Assembly (NCBI GenBank): GCA_022722495.1
Contig: JAIJLI010000054.1
Coordinates: 1-9,243 of the forward strand
Origin: Dialister sp.
Lineage (GTDB): Bacteria > Bacillota > Negativicutes > Veillonellales > Dialisteraceae
Length of the DNA stretch: 9,243 nucleotides
Direction: 5' to 3'
Part shown: positions 1 through 6,644 of the stretch, piece by piece
How the letters are laid out: each line of letters starts with the position of its first letter
Position numbering within the stretch: the first letter of the stretch is position 1
Translations under genes and position numbers: made by a program
Notes under the pieces: generated by a model
What the model was told of the DNA's origin: nothing
Databases searched by the model: none
Seen by the model: the letters and a program-made list of their open reading frames with translations, nothing else

Positions 1-654
1 GCTGGCGTGGGACATATCGGTATCGTGGATGCCGATGTGGTTGACCTCAGTAACCTGCAACGTCAGGTTATCCATCAGACCAAGGATCTGGGTACTCCAA
101 AGGTGGAAAGCGCCAAGGAGAAGATGATTGCCATCAATCCGGATGTGGAAGTGACCACTTATCACGACTTCCTCGATTCTCACAATGCCGAGGAAATCAT
201 CAAGCCATGGGATTTCGTCATTGATTGCACCGACAACTTCCCGGTGAAGTTCCTCATCAATGACGCCTGTGTGCGACTGGGCAAGGCATTCTCGCATGGC
301 GGCATCCTGAGATTCCAGGGGCAGACCTTCACCCATCTGCCAGGCACGGCTTGTTACCGTTGTTTCTTCAAGGAGCCACCTCCAGCAGGTGCTGTTCCTA
401 CCAGTAGCCAGGCAGGAGTCCTTGGTGCCATCGCTGGTATGCTCGGAACCATCCAGGCTGCCGAGGCGTTGAAGTACTTCCTCGGTGTGGGCGAACTGCT
501 CACCGACCGATTGCTCACCTTTGATGCCAAGGCGATGAACTTCCGCACCATCAAGGTGAAGAAGCGTGCATCCTGCGAAATCTGCGGCGACCACCCTACC
601 ATCGACCATCTCATCGACTACGAGCAGGCTGCGTGTGATTTGAAGCATCACTAA
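1..654 (+). CDS. ThiF/MoeB/HesA-family adenylyltransferase, 5' end outside window
   Basis: E1-like enzyme that adenylates the C-terminal glycine of a ThiS- or MoaD-type sulfur carrier for thiamine or molybdopterin synthesis in the cytoplasm. The frame is open from base 1, so the GTG at 7 is internal and roughly 30-50 residues with the nucleotide-binding glycine loop are missing. Counting from the first visible residue, I see the ATP-binding Asp10, the NLQRQ motif with the arginine finger (18-22), Lys34, the DCTDN motif with catalytic Asp78, and a zinc site made of CYRC (118-121) and CEIC (192-195). The crossover-loop cysteine that precedes the AGV motif in E. coli ThiF and MoeB is serine here (PTSSQAGV, about 133-140). 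The gene is clearly richer in GC than everything downstream, as expected for core chromosome. Whether it is the ThiF, MoeB or HesA type cannot be told without its upstream neighbours. Family assignment is secure; the pathway is inferred. Confidence 0.93.
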   Translation, partial: AGVGHIGIVDADVVDLSNLQRQVIHQTKDLGTPKVESAKEKMIAINPDVEVTTYHDFLDSHNAEEIIKPWDFVIDCTDNFPVKFLINDACVRLGKAFSHGGILRFQGQTFTHLPGTACYRCFFKEPPPAGAVPTSSQAGVLGAIAGMLGTIQAAEALKYFLGVGELLTDRLLTFDAKAMNFRTIKVKKRASCEICGDHPTIDHLIDYEQAACDLKHH

Positions 655-696
655 GATTTAGTGATTATTTTCGAATAAACACATATAACAAAAAGC

Positions 697-743
697 AAAG
701 TCACAATACCCAGCTCTATCAACTAGGTATTGTGACTTTTTTT
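697..743 (+). terminator. Strong intrinsic terminator after the ThiF/MoeB-like gene
   Basis: A perfect 14-bp stem is formed by AAAGTCACAATACC (697-710) and GGTATTGTGACTTT (726-739), with a 15-nt loop and a run of seven T (737-743) overlapping the stem end. It lies 43 nt after the stop codon and separates the housekeeping gene from the toxin-antitoxin unit. A-rich sequence on the left arm may let it also work on the other strand. Confidence 0.9.
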
Positions 744-819
744 CAGAACCGTCCCCAAGCCCAATAAAGAGCAAAAACCTTGATTATAAGATACTTTATA
801 AAACATTTCTCCCATTTTT

Positions 820-851
820 CTTGCATGATTCAGATAATAATCGTAAATTTG
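820..851 (+). promoter_or_regulatory. Bacteroidota-type promoter for the toxin-antitoxin unit
   Basis: A TAAATTTG box (844-851) matches the Bacteroidota -7 consensus TAnnTTTG exactly. CTTG (820-823) lies 20 nt upstream and matches the -33 TTTG at three of four bases. Transcription would start near 857, giving a leader of about 18 nt to the ATG at 875. This argues against the in-frame TTG at 821 as the antitoxin start, because it lies inside the -33 element. Confidence 0.6.
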
Positions 852-874
852 CAGCAGATAAAATACGCAAGTTT

Positions 875-1162
875 ATGAAAGAGAAAAGATATACATTGCC
901 AGAAGAGCAGAAAGATGCAGCTTTCGCAGCAGAGCCTGCACCAGCCTATCACGGAAATGCCGCCATAGCACTTCCCGAGGATGAATGTGCAGAAGAAGAT
1001 ATTGACTGGAACAAGATTCCTGTTGGCTGGCATCCGGCTAATGAAGAAGAAGCCGTGGCTAGGATTGAAGCTATTGAGGCGGAGTATGAAAGGACAGGCA
1101 TTAGCTATAGTGTAGAAGAGTTTTTCAATAAACTAAACGAAGAACGAACATGGCTAAAGTAA
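875..1162 (+). CDS. Putative type II antitoxin (copy 1)
   Basis: A 95-residue acidic protein beginning MKEKRYTL. It most likely neutralises the toxin encoded immediately downstream: it comes first, its last 13 nt overlap the toxin start, and it is rich in Glu/Asp. The frame is open further upstream to a TTG at 821, but the promoter placement and the matching start of copy 2 at 1492 favour the ATG at 875. The middle (about residues 13-48) is a low-complexity Ala/Pro/Glu stretch absent from copy 2. The C-terminal half, from GWHPANEEEAVARIEAIE to the end, is the shared part and is predicted helical, as is usual for the toxin-wrapping region of antitoxins. I see no clear DNA-binding fold, so autoregulation is uncertain. 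It does not obviously belong to a named antitoxin family; the assignment rests on context and layout. Confidence 0.75.
   Translation: MKEKRYTLPEEQKDAAFAAEPAPAYHGNAAIALPEDECAEEDIDWNKIPVGWHPANEEEAVARIEAIEAEYERTGISYSVEEFFNKLNEERTWLK
1023..1079 (+). repeat. 57-bp perfect direct repeat, unit A
   Basis: This segment is identical to 1538-1594 and codes in the same frame for the GWHPANEEEAVARIEAIE core of both antitoxin copies. A second shorter match (881-897 versus 1498-1514, 17 bp) marks the shared gene start. The offsets differ (515 versus 617 nt), so copy 2 lacks about 102 bp, or 34 codons, between the two matches. Confidence 0.95.
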
Positions 1163-1479
1163 CACTACGCAATAGCTTTCTTCAAATTTATAAAGAAACA
1201 ACCGACTATAGTTATCAAAACTTTGGTCGACTTTGCGTTCAAAGATTTGACGAAAGCTTGCAAGCAATAATAAACAGACTTTGCAAACATCCTCTTTCTT
1301 CACCCAAAGAGCCATTGCTTAAGCGATTCCACCGCCCTTACCATAGTGCGATTATCAAGGAGAATTGGAAGATTATCTACCGCTACGACGAAGCCAACGA
1401 CCTCGTCATTTTCGTAGATTTATGGGATATGAGAAGAAGCCCTAGATATCTGATCAGACAATTCAAAAGAAAACTATAA
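1150..1479 (+). CDS. RelE/ParE-superfamily toxin
   Basis: A basic 109-residue protein with the layout of the RelE/ParE toxin fold: an N-terminal beta strand (KVTLRNSF), two helices (about 12-45, with the FGRLCVQRFDESLQAIINRL segment), then a beta sheet including YHSAIIKENWKIIYRYDE and NDLVIFVDLWDMRRSP. RelE-type members cleave mRNA on the ribosome and ParE-type members inhibit gyrase. The strand WKIIYRY and the following VDLWDMRR resemble the region carrying catalytic residues in RelE-like enzymes, but I cannot decide between the two activities. Its ATG lies inside the end of the antitoxin gene (13-nt overlap), which implies translational coupling. A second antitoxin-like gene follows after 12 nt, an unusual A-T-A order. 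Family assignment is good; the target is unknown. Confidence 0.85.
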   Translation: MAKVTLRNSFLQIYKETTDYSYQNFGRLCVQRFDESLQAIINRLCKHPLSSPKEPLLKRFHRPYHSAIIKENWKIIYRYDEANDLVIFVDLWDMRRSPRYLIRQFKRKL

Positions 1480-1491
1480 AGGAAAGAGCTT

Positions 1492-1761
1492 ATGAAGGAG
1501 AAAAGATATACATTACAAGAAGAGCAGCCGACTTCTATTGGCTGGCATCCGGCTAATGAAGAAGAAGCCGTGGCTAGGATTGAAGCTATTGAGGAAGAGT
1601 ATGAGAATGGGCAATATATTGATGCTGAAGAATTTGAAAAAGAACTAACGGCACAATACCCGTGGCTAGAAGATTGGAAACGTTCTATCAGTATAGAAGA
1701 TTTTAGAAAGAACTGCAAGAAGAAGCTGAAATCGCTGTTCTTGACAAAGAATGGAATTTAA
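1492..1761 (+). CDS. Second, shortened antitoxin copy with a probably frameshifted tail
   Basis: An 89-residue protein starting MKEKRYTLQEEQ, paralogous to the antitoxin at 875-1162 but lacking about 34 codons of its Ala/Pro-rich middle. A purine-rich GGAAAGAG (1481-1488) sits just before the ATG. It could act as a back-up antitoxin for the same toxin or as an anti-addiction protein. Residues after about 72 (RKNCKKKLKSLFLTKNGI) look unlike the rest: abruptly basic. If one base is added near 1706-1712, the other frame reads on as RKELQEEAEIAVLDKEW and so on to a stop at 1782-1784, which matches the acidic character of the protein. I therefore suspect a one-base deletion in an A-rich run, in the strain or in the assembly. 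No toxin follows this copy. Confidence 0.65.
   Translation: MKEKRYTLQEEQPTSIGWHPANEEEAVARIEAIEEEYENGQYIDAEEFEKELTAQYPWLEDWKRSISIEDFRKNCKKKLKSLFLTKNGI
1538..1594 (+). repeat. 57-bp perfect direct repeat, unit B
   Basis: Identical to 1023-1079. The lack of any difference over 57 bp, beside flanks that have diverged and lost 102 bp, points to a fairly recent duplication or gene conversion. Recombination between the two units would remove the toxin gene. Confidence 0.95.
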
Positions 1762-1784
1762 CCTATAATGCACTTCGAGGATAA

Positions 1785-1932
1785 AGATTCTTTCTGATTT
1801 TTTGCAGGTGGTCACTAAACTTAACACCCTGTAAATCAACAGAAAGTATTCCGTTAGGCGTTCCGACGGATTTGCAATCCCCCTCAATTTTTCTCAATAT
1901 CAGAAAAGGGCTAAAGCTTTATATAACACTTC
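1785..1932. other. Non-coding gap, possible remnant of a dispersed repeat
   Basis: No convincing gene is present. On the minus strand a short frame (about 1873 down to 1760) reads without interruption through peptides such as DCKSVGTPNGILSVDLQG, starting at a GGATTGCAAATCC arm. The sequence has the feel of a degraded repeat or insertion-element end, but I cannot name one. A small inverted repeat TCCGT/ACGGA flanks TAGGCGTTCCG near 1853-1870. Confidence 0.25.
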
Positions 1933-1970
1933 GGGATGCCTCCAAAACGAAAGCATCCCAATTTCTTTTT
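1933..1970 (+). terminator. Hairpin between convergent operons
   Basis: GGGATGC (1933-1939) and GCATCCC (1953-1959) form a 7-bp stem with a 13-nt loop, followed on the plus strand by AATTTCTTTTT. The T-rich side faces right, so it best serves the toxin-antitoxin unit. It lies only 9 nt beyond the stop of the minus-strand 346-residue gene and may also stop that operon, although the minus-strand side lacks a T tract. Confidence 0.6.
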
Positions 1971-3009
1971 ATCCTTCACTTATTTCCCATCCAAGATTTT
2001 CTACTTGATGTGCGAAATTACTAAAATTATCACCCCATTCTTTGCAGACGGCAAACTTGATACCATCGGCTGAAGTCAGGATGTCTTTTGAATCAGTATA
2101 ATAACGGTTGTTGTGATCAAAACCGATACTTGTCTTTTCTTCTATCCAACTCATTGGGCGAATAACCCCATAACTCCCCTGCAAGTTCTTTGGGAAAACT
2201 CGCTCCAGTTGATCATAGTTCAAATCGGCATGCTCCATCACATATTGTGTAACAGCCAGCAGAACCAGTTCGCGTTTACTATACGGACCATCACCATTCA
2301 GTTTATACAAGGTTCGTTTGCCTGGTTGTTTATTACCAGAACGTGATGAACTATCGGCAGAAAACGTAACATCACTACCTGTTTCATCCTTGATAACCAA
2401 ACCTAATCTCATCTCATCAGATATCTGACGAAGCATTTCGATTTTCGTATCATTCGACATATTGATGTAAATATACCAACCATCTACCAATTCCTGACAT
2501 CTGAAATCTACATCAGTTCTACGATTACGCCCCACCAATGGGAAACCTTTGAACAATCTACCACGGAAAGCAGCTGCTATATGCAGTCCTATCACTTTTA
2601 ATGTAGCAATCATAGTCTCCTTGGCATTCTTACGCTGAACAACCGTACCATCCGGAAACTTTACAGTAAAGCCAATACTTTCGGAACGCTGGCTAAAGGG
2701 CTTACTTGCCGATTGAGCAGCAGGTTGTTCAGCGACAAAAGCTGGAGTTTCTACAACCTCAGATGTATCATCAGTTTCTTTTAGGGACACCTTCACAGCG
2801 ATATCACCTTTAGGTTCATAATCGATTGTTACTCTGATAGGACTACGAACTTCCGAGAGCACTTGAACCACAGAATCTCTGATGACAGTTGCCAGTTCAT
2901 CTCGCAAAAAAGTCTTCTCCTTTACCTTCCAGAGTTCTTCGTCAGCATCGTCGCTAAACATTTCTCTATACTGATCTCTAAGCTGATAAAAATCTTCTAT
3001 TTTACTCAT
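1969..3009 (-). CDS. Unknown protein at the end of the restriction-modification operon
   Basis: A soluble 346-residue protein with no signal or membrane segment. Three parts can be seen: an acidic helical N-terminus (1-60) leading to a strand-rich stretch and an Ala/Gln/Ser-rich linker (about 80-110); a middle domain (about 111-210) starting SIGFTVKFPDG and ending in a K-x-x-x-L-x-x-I-S helix; and a C-terminal domain (about 233-345) with KRELVLLAVTQYVMEH, VFPKNLQGS, a RYYTD strand, an ADG turn, CKEWGDN and LGWEI. From memory, this C-terminal pattern recurs in proteins of bacterial restriction loci, but I cannot give a family name. It follows the membrane-protein gene after 78 nt on the same strand, so it is probably in the operon or has its own weak promoter. 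Base composition seems less AT-rich than its neighbours, so it may have joined the cassette separately. No catalytic residues are recognisable. Function unknown. Confidence 0.85.
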   Translation of the reverse strand: MSKIEDFYQLRDQYREMFSDDADEELWKVKEKTFLRDELATVIRDSVVQVLSEVRSPIRVTIDYEPKGDIAVKVSLKETDDTSEVVETPAFVAEQPAAQSASKPFSQRSESIGFTVKFPDGTVVQRKNAKETMIATLKVIGLHIAAAFRGRLFKGFPLVGRNRRTDVDFRCQELVDGWYIYINMSNDTKIEMLRQISDEMRLGLVIKDETGSDVTFSADSSSRSGNKQPGKRTLYKLNGDGPYSKRELVLLAVTQYVMEHADLNYDQLERVFPKNLQGSYGVIRPMSWIEEKTSIGFDHNNRYYTDSKDILTSADGIKFAVCKEWGDNFSNFAHQVENLGWEISEG

Positions 3010-3087
3010 ATCTCATTTTTCTTTTATTGTTTTATATTATATTCTTCAGATATTTTTTTATCATACTGCTGAGATAATCATCTTGGT

Positions 3088-3726
3088 TTATTCAATTAGC
3101 AATCCTATTAATGCAATTATCAATGACGTTGAAATAGGTAATATTTCTCTCCAATTCTTATACCATAAAAGATTTGCCATAACCATTAAAATAGATAGAA
3201 AAAGCAATATTTTAATTTTAAGCCCAATGCCATTAATTGATATTGCTGCTATTTGGATATCTGTAAAGAATAGCAGAAACGTCAAGACTATAGCGAATAT
3301 TATAAGCACACACCATCTCATCTGCTCCTTACGCCATTCAAAGGAATTGAAAAATTCTTCGGACTCAGCATAATCAATTAATTTATCCAAAAAATACAAG
3401 TATGAGCATCTTCCTTTTTTCCATATTCTATTATTTTCTTCATGAAAAGGCTCATAGAGAATGCCATTTTGAGGAATAAGTGAGTAACTCTGAAATTCAC
3501 TCCATAACTCATTATTTCCATATTTGGAGTTGACATAGCTCAATATTTTATTATCTATATGCATAACAGTACCTATTAGCATCTTTCTCTTTAGATGATA
3601 ATTGGGGTTTTCTATATCTTCATATTCCCATATATTTAGAGGAAGACGTTCTACATCTTTCTTAAGATTACGTAGAAATTTGATATTCCTTGGAATAAAA
3701 ACATTATAGTTTTTTTTCAACTTCAT
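3088..3726 (-). CDS. Unknown protein with three predicted membrane segments
   Basis: A 212-residue protein. The first 130 residues are hydrophilic, charged and rich in aromatic residues, with no motif I recognise. The rest holds three hydrophobic segments at about 137-160, 170-188 and 195-211, the last ending two residues before the C-terminus. It probably sits in the inner membrane with a cytoplasmic N-terminal domain, judging by the Arg/Lys-rich stretch just before the first segment (EWRKEQMR). It starts 15 nt after methyltransferase 2, so it is almost certainly co-transcribed with the restriction genes. A membrane protein is not a normal part of a type II restriction system. It could be an effector that damages the membrane, a sensor, or a passenger. 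The gene is very AT-rich, like the methyltransferases, which suggests they travelled together. Function is unknown; coding status is well supported by the operon spacing. Confidence 0.8.
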   Translation of the reverse strand: MKLKKNYNVFIPRNIKFLRNLKKDVERLPLNIWEYEDIENPNYHLKRKMLIGTVMHIDNKILSYVNSKYGNNELWSEFQSYSLIPQNGILYEPFHEENNRIWKKGRCSYLYFLDKLIDYAESEEFFNSFEWRKEQMRWCVLIIFAIVLTFLLFFTDIQIAAISINGIGLKIKILLFLSILMVMANLLWYKNWREILPISTSLIIALIGLLIE

Positions 3727-3741
3727 AATCTATGATTAATG

Positions 3742-5172
3742 CTAATTATAATTAATATTTGATAATAATTTTTCAACCGTTGTATCAGTAAATGCTTGCC
3801 AAATATCAAGATGTACAGGCTGATAGTCATCAAACATTTGCTTAACAAACTGAATTTCAAAGACAAGACGGAAATCATTGTCATCACATTCTGGATGTAC
3901 TTCCCTTTTTGTTCCAACACGTGCAATATTTATCAAGTATAGGTCTCTGACTCCCTTCCGCTTCATATATGGCATGAAATAATAGAGTTTATTAAGCGCC
4001 ACTGTTGAAGGAAATTTTTTCCCTGTATAATATACTTTTGCAGAGCGGTCAAGATATTGCTCTATATTATCAGCTTTGACCAAACTTATAAGAAGATGTT
4101 TTGTATAATCAATAAGCACATTACCATCATTGTTTCCCATATCGGCATTATCAACGATACATTTGGGATATTCTGCTTTCACCTCTCTAAAGTCAACACA
4201 ATGAACAGCAAAGACCTTCATTAAAGACTGAATTACATGCCACATCATAACTGGTGGAACAGCATTTCCTATTGCTTTATATTGACGTATCTGAGAAACA
4301 GAATCTAATTTGAAAGTATCCGGAAAAGACTGTATGCGAGCAGCTTCTCGAGTAGAGAAACGTCTATATCTGTCACCAACCATAAAAACAGGGTCTGTAC
4401 TATTCAGACTAACTTTTGCCAAATGGGCACTTACTGTATTACATGGCTCGGTAAGGGACATTGCTCGTCCCTTGTTCATTTTTTCCCGAACAGCCATCAT
4501 TCCCGCAACAGCTTTTTCACTAAAGAACAAACCTTCATCCCGATTAGCTTCTTCTATTATTACATCACCAAGCACTTTTCGTTCTGAAGTTTTTCCCTTT
4601 ATCGGAAACTTAAATTTTACCATATCGGCAGTATCTCTAAAGCCAACTATTATAACACGCTCGCGCTTCTGAGGAACACCATATTCTGAAGCATTCAGCA
4701 ATTTATGAACCACTCTATATCCTGCATTTTCAAATTCATTAACAATCATTGGGAATGCTTTTCCTTTATTTGCAGACAATAATCCCTTGACATTCTCAGC
4801 AATGAAGAAACGCGGTTGACGTTCTTTAAGAATTTTAACCATCTCAAAGAACAGCATACCTCTTTCGTCCTTATATCCGAGACGAGGCGGATTTTGCGCA
4901 GAAATAGAAAATGACTGACAAGGGAATCCACCTATCAACATATCAAAATCAGGCATTTTGTCAATTTCTATCTGACGGACATCCTTGACAATGCATTTGT
5001 GAACAAAATTATCATTGTATATTTTCGTGCAATATTCGTCATTATCAACAGAAAACACGATATCAAACGGATTCTCTCCATAATTTTTTCCAAGATATGA
5101 AAATCCGCCAACAACTCCTAAATCCATACCACCACATCCGCAAAATAATGATGCAACCTTTATTCTTTCCAT
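3742..5172 (-). CDS. DNA cytosine-C5 methyltransferase 2, with C-terminal extension
   Basis: Transfers a methyl group from S-adenosylmethionine to C5 of cytosine at a specific site. The m5C motifs are in order: I FCGCGG (10-15, cofactor binding), IV GGFPCQSFS with catalytic Cys85, VI ENV (126-128), VIII QKRER (168-172), IX around REAARIQSFPD (275-285) and X GNAVPP (302-307). The target-recognition region between VIII and IX is short, about 100 residues, and unlike that of methyltransferase 1, so the two should read different sequences or different strands. After motif X there are about 165 extra residues (about 311-476) that are not needed for the m5C fold; they include YYTGKKFPSTVALNKLYYF and a mixed alpha/beta tail. 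Its start overlaps the nuclease gene by 13 nt. It protects host DNA from that nuclease, by inference from the layout. The recognition site cannot be read from sequence alone. Confidence 0.97.
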   Translation of the reverse strand: MERIKVASLFCGCGGMDLGVVGGFSYLGKNYGENPFDIVFSVDNDEYCTKIYNDNFVHKCIVKDVRQIEIDKMPDFDMLIGGFPCQSFSISAQNPPRLGYKDERGMLFFEMVKILKERQPRFFIAENVKGLLSANKGKAFPMIVNEFENAGYRVVHKLLNASEYGVPQKRERVIIVGFRDTADMVKFKFPIKGKTSERKVLGDVIIEEANRDEGLFFSEKAVAGMMAVREKMNKGRAMSLTEPCNTVSAHLAKVSLNSTDPVFMVGDRYRRFSTREAARIQSFPDTFKLDSVSQIRQYKAIGNAVPPVMMWHVIQSLMKVFAVHCVDFREVKAEYPKCIVDNADMGNNDGNVLIDYTKHLLISLVKADNIEQYLDRSAKVYYTGKKFPSTVALNKLYYFMPYMKRKGVRDLYLINIARVGTKREVHPECDDNDFRLVFEIQFVKQMFDDYQPVHLDIWQAFTDTTVEKLLSNINYN

Positions 5173-6644
5173 GTCAGTAATTCTGTTGGTTTAAACAATT
5201 CTGTTGAAAAAGATATTTCCATGCCATTACGGGGTTCAGCCTCTATTTGGTCTGCCTTATACAAAGATACCGGATTCCTAAGAATGTAAAGTATCTTATC
5301 TTGTTCACTAAGCATTAAGCGATAAATGCAATAATGCTCCTTTATAGTTCCTGCAACACGCCATTCATTTGGAGACATATGGAAGCCAAACATTTGTATT
5401 TTTTTCTTACTTATCGTAGTTTTAACTTCAATGTATCTATGGGCTTCCGTACCATCAGCCTCATAACTATCTATATCAAATCCAGGATGATAAGACGGAC
5501 TATCAACAATTTGAATGAGTCGTACAAAGTCCTCATAGCCATTAATTTTTAGGCGCATCTTCTCATGTCCGCAAATCATTGCTTCGCCTAAGTTTCCTAT
5601 ATCTTTCATTGTCCTATCATCGGAAGCAACAACCTCTTTAATGCGTTCATCAAAGACAACGTCTACAATATTCTTCTGACAGAACATTGCTTTAACATCT
5701 GTCTTAAATAATTCAGGTCTCATCGAATTATTAACATATTCAAACCATTCTTGTTCAATTTTTGTTAGTTCAACTGTTTCGATGTCTTTCTTACCATATA
5801 ACGAATCATATCCCTTAAACCACGTTTTGTCATCTCGAAAATTTTGGATTGCTACCATCTCATTACCCTTAAGATAGTAATATCCATTTGTTTTTATCAA
5901 CAAATTGGCTATTTCCATATAATCCAATATATCCTTTGCGTAACGTGTGACATCACCCTTTGTACGTGGAGTACCTGTTAATGAACGTATCTTCTTGTCC
6001 TTTGGATTATAATACTTCAATTTGTTCTTTCTATTGTTGAGGATTGTTTGTGCAATTTCATTAGCAGAAACTGTTCCGCTTGTAACCCGAATATCATTGA
6101 AGATACAATACGTAGCCTCTTCTGCGGAAATAGACATTTCTTTAGAACTATCTTGTTCGCTAAGTATCGAATTACCTGCCAGCAGGACCTGAATCAATAT
6201 ACGTGCAGGCTTGAATCTTATGTTATTGTATATAATGTCTTTGACATCAACTGCCTTCATGTGTCCACCTGGGAATTGGAATGAATACAAGAAAAGACGC
6301 AAGAACTGTGTTAAGTCTTGATTTTCATGCAAGAAAACTGCCATTTGCGTCGTTTCAGTAATGTCAGTTTCTTTGTTCTCTTTATAGAATCCAAAGAGGG
6401 CAGGTATTTCTGTTCGCCAGTTGTCAAGAGTCTTTCTTGTCATGCCAATGTTTCCAGGAAACATCTTTATTGCATTAAAATACCTCTTGTTGTATTCGGA
6501 ACATGAACAACGAGGAATACGACAACACTCATTAGCCATATACAACAATACATTTTCTATGTTACTTTTAAAACGAGGTCTAACGAAATGAATCCTAAAC
6601 CAATACTTATCAGGTATCTGATAGTAATTTATTTTATTTGACAT
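5160..6644 (-). CDS. Putative restriction endonuclease, DUF3883 (PD-(D/E)XK) type
   Basis: A 494-residue protein placed between two methyltransferase genes and overlapping both (16 and 13 nt), the position of the cognate nuclease. The C-terminal part (about 345-455) matches the DUF3883 pattern: NLGE with Glu354, then SYHPGFDIDS (Asp390, Asp392), then IEVKTT (Glu406, Lys408), then PNEW and a YCIYRL strand. Glu354, Asp390 and Glu406-x-Lys408 fit a PD-(D/E)XK metal-dependent nuclease core, all residues being intact. The N-terminal 340 residues are helical, with segments such as FLRLFLYSFQFPGG and FKPARILIQVLLAG and possible winged-helix units. They faintly resemble the recognition part of AlwI-like type IIS enzymes (low confidence) and probably bind DNA. 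No ATPase or helicase motifs are seen, so a type II rather than type I or III enzyme is expected. It could instead be a modification-dependent nuclease, but the two flanking methyltransferases argue against that. Confidence 0.85.
   Translation of the reverse strand: MSNKINYYQIPDKYWFRIHFVRPRFKSNIENVLLYMANECCRIPRCSCSEYNKRYFNAIKMFPGNIGMTRKTLDNWRTEIPALFGFYKENKETDITETTQMAVFLHENQDLTQFLRLFLYSFQFPGGHMKAVDVKDIIYNNIRFKPARILIQVLLAGNSILSEQDSSKEMSISAEEATYCIFNDIRVTSGTVSANEIAQTILNNRKNKLKYYNPKDKKIRSLTGTPRTKGDVTRYAKDILDYMEIANLLIKTNGYYYLKGNEMVAIQNFRDDKTWFKGYDSLYGKKDIETVELTKIEQEWFEYVNNSMRPELFKTDVKAMFCQKNIVDVVFDERIKEVVASDDRTMKDIGNLGEAMICGHEKMRLKINGYEDFVRLIQIVDSPSYHPGFDIDSYEADGTEAHRYIEVKTTISKKKIQMFGFHMSPNEWRVAGTIKEHYCIYRLMLSEQDKILYILRNPVSLYKADQIEAEPRNGMEISFSTELFKPTELLTWKE

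Noticed and set aside
821..874. Upstream TTG start for antitoxin copy 1
   Set aside because: The TTG lies in the -33 element of a good promoter, and copy 2 begins at the position matching the ATG at 875.
1383..1718. Minus-strand open frame, Ser-rich, across the toxin and antitoxin copy 2
   Set aside because: It is the reverse reading of Glu-rich antitoxin sequence, which naturally gives Ser/Phe-rich shadows.
1860..1885. tRNA-Cys-like anticodon arm on the minus strand
   Set aside because: A TTGCAAA loop with a partial stem is present, but no D arm, T arm or acceptor stem can be formed around it.
2113..2346. Plus-strand open frame inside the 346-residue gene
   Set aside because: Shadow frame with no protein-like features; the minus-strand gene explains this stretch.
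3010..3087. Possible small gene or terminator in the 78-nt gap before the 346-residue gene
   Set aside because: Only a 5-bp TTATC/GATAA stem and a ten-codon frame are found; neither is convincing.
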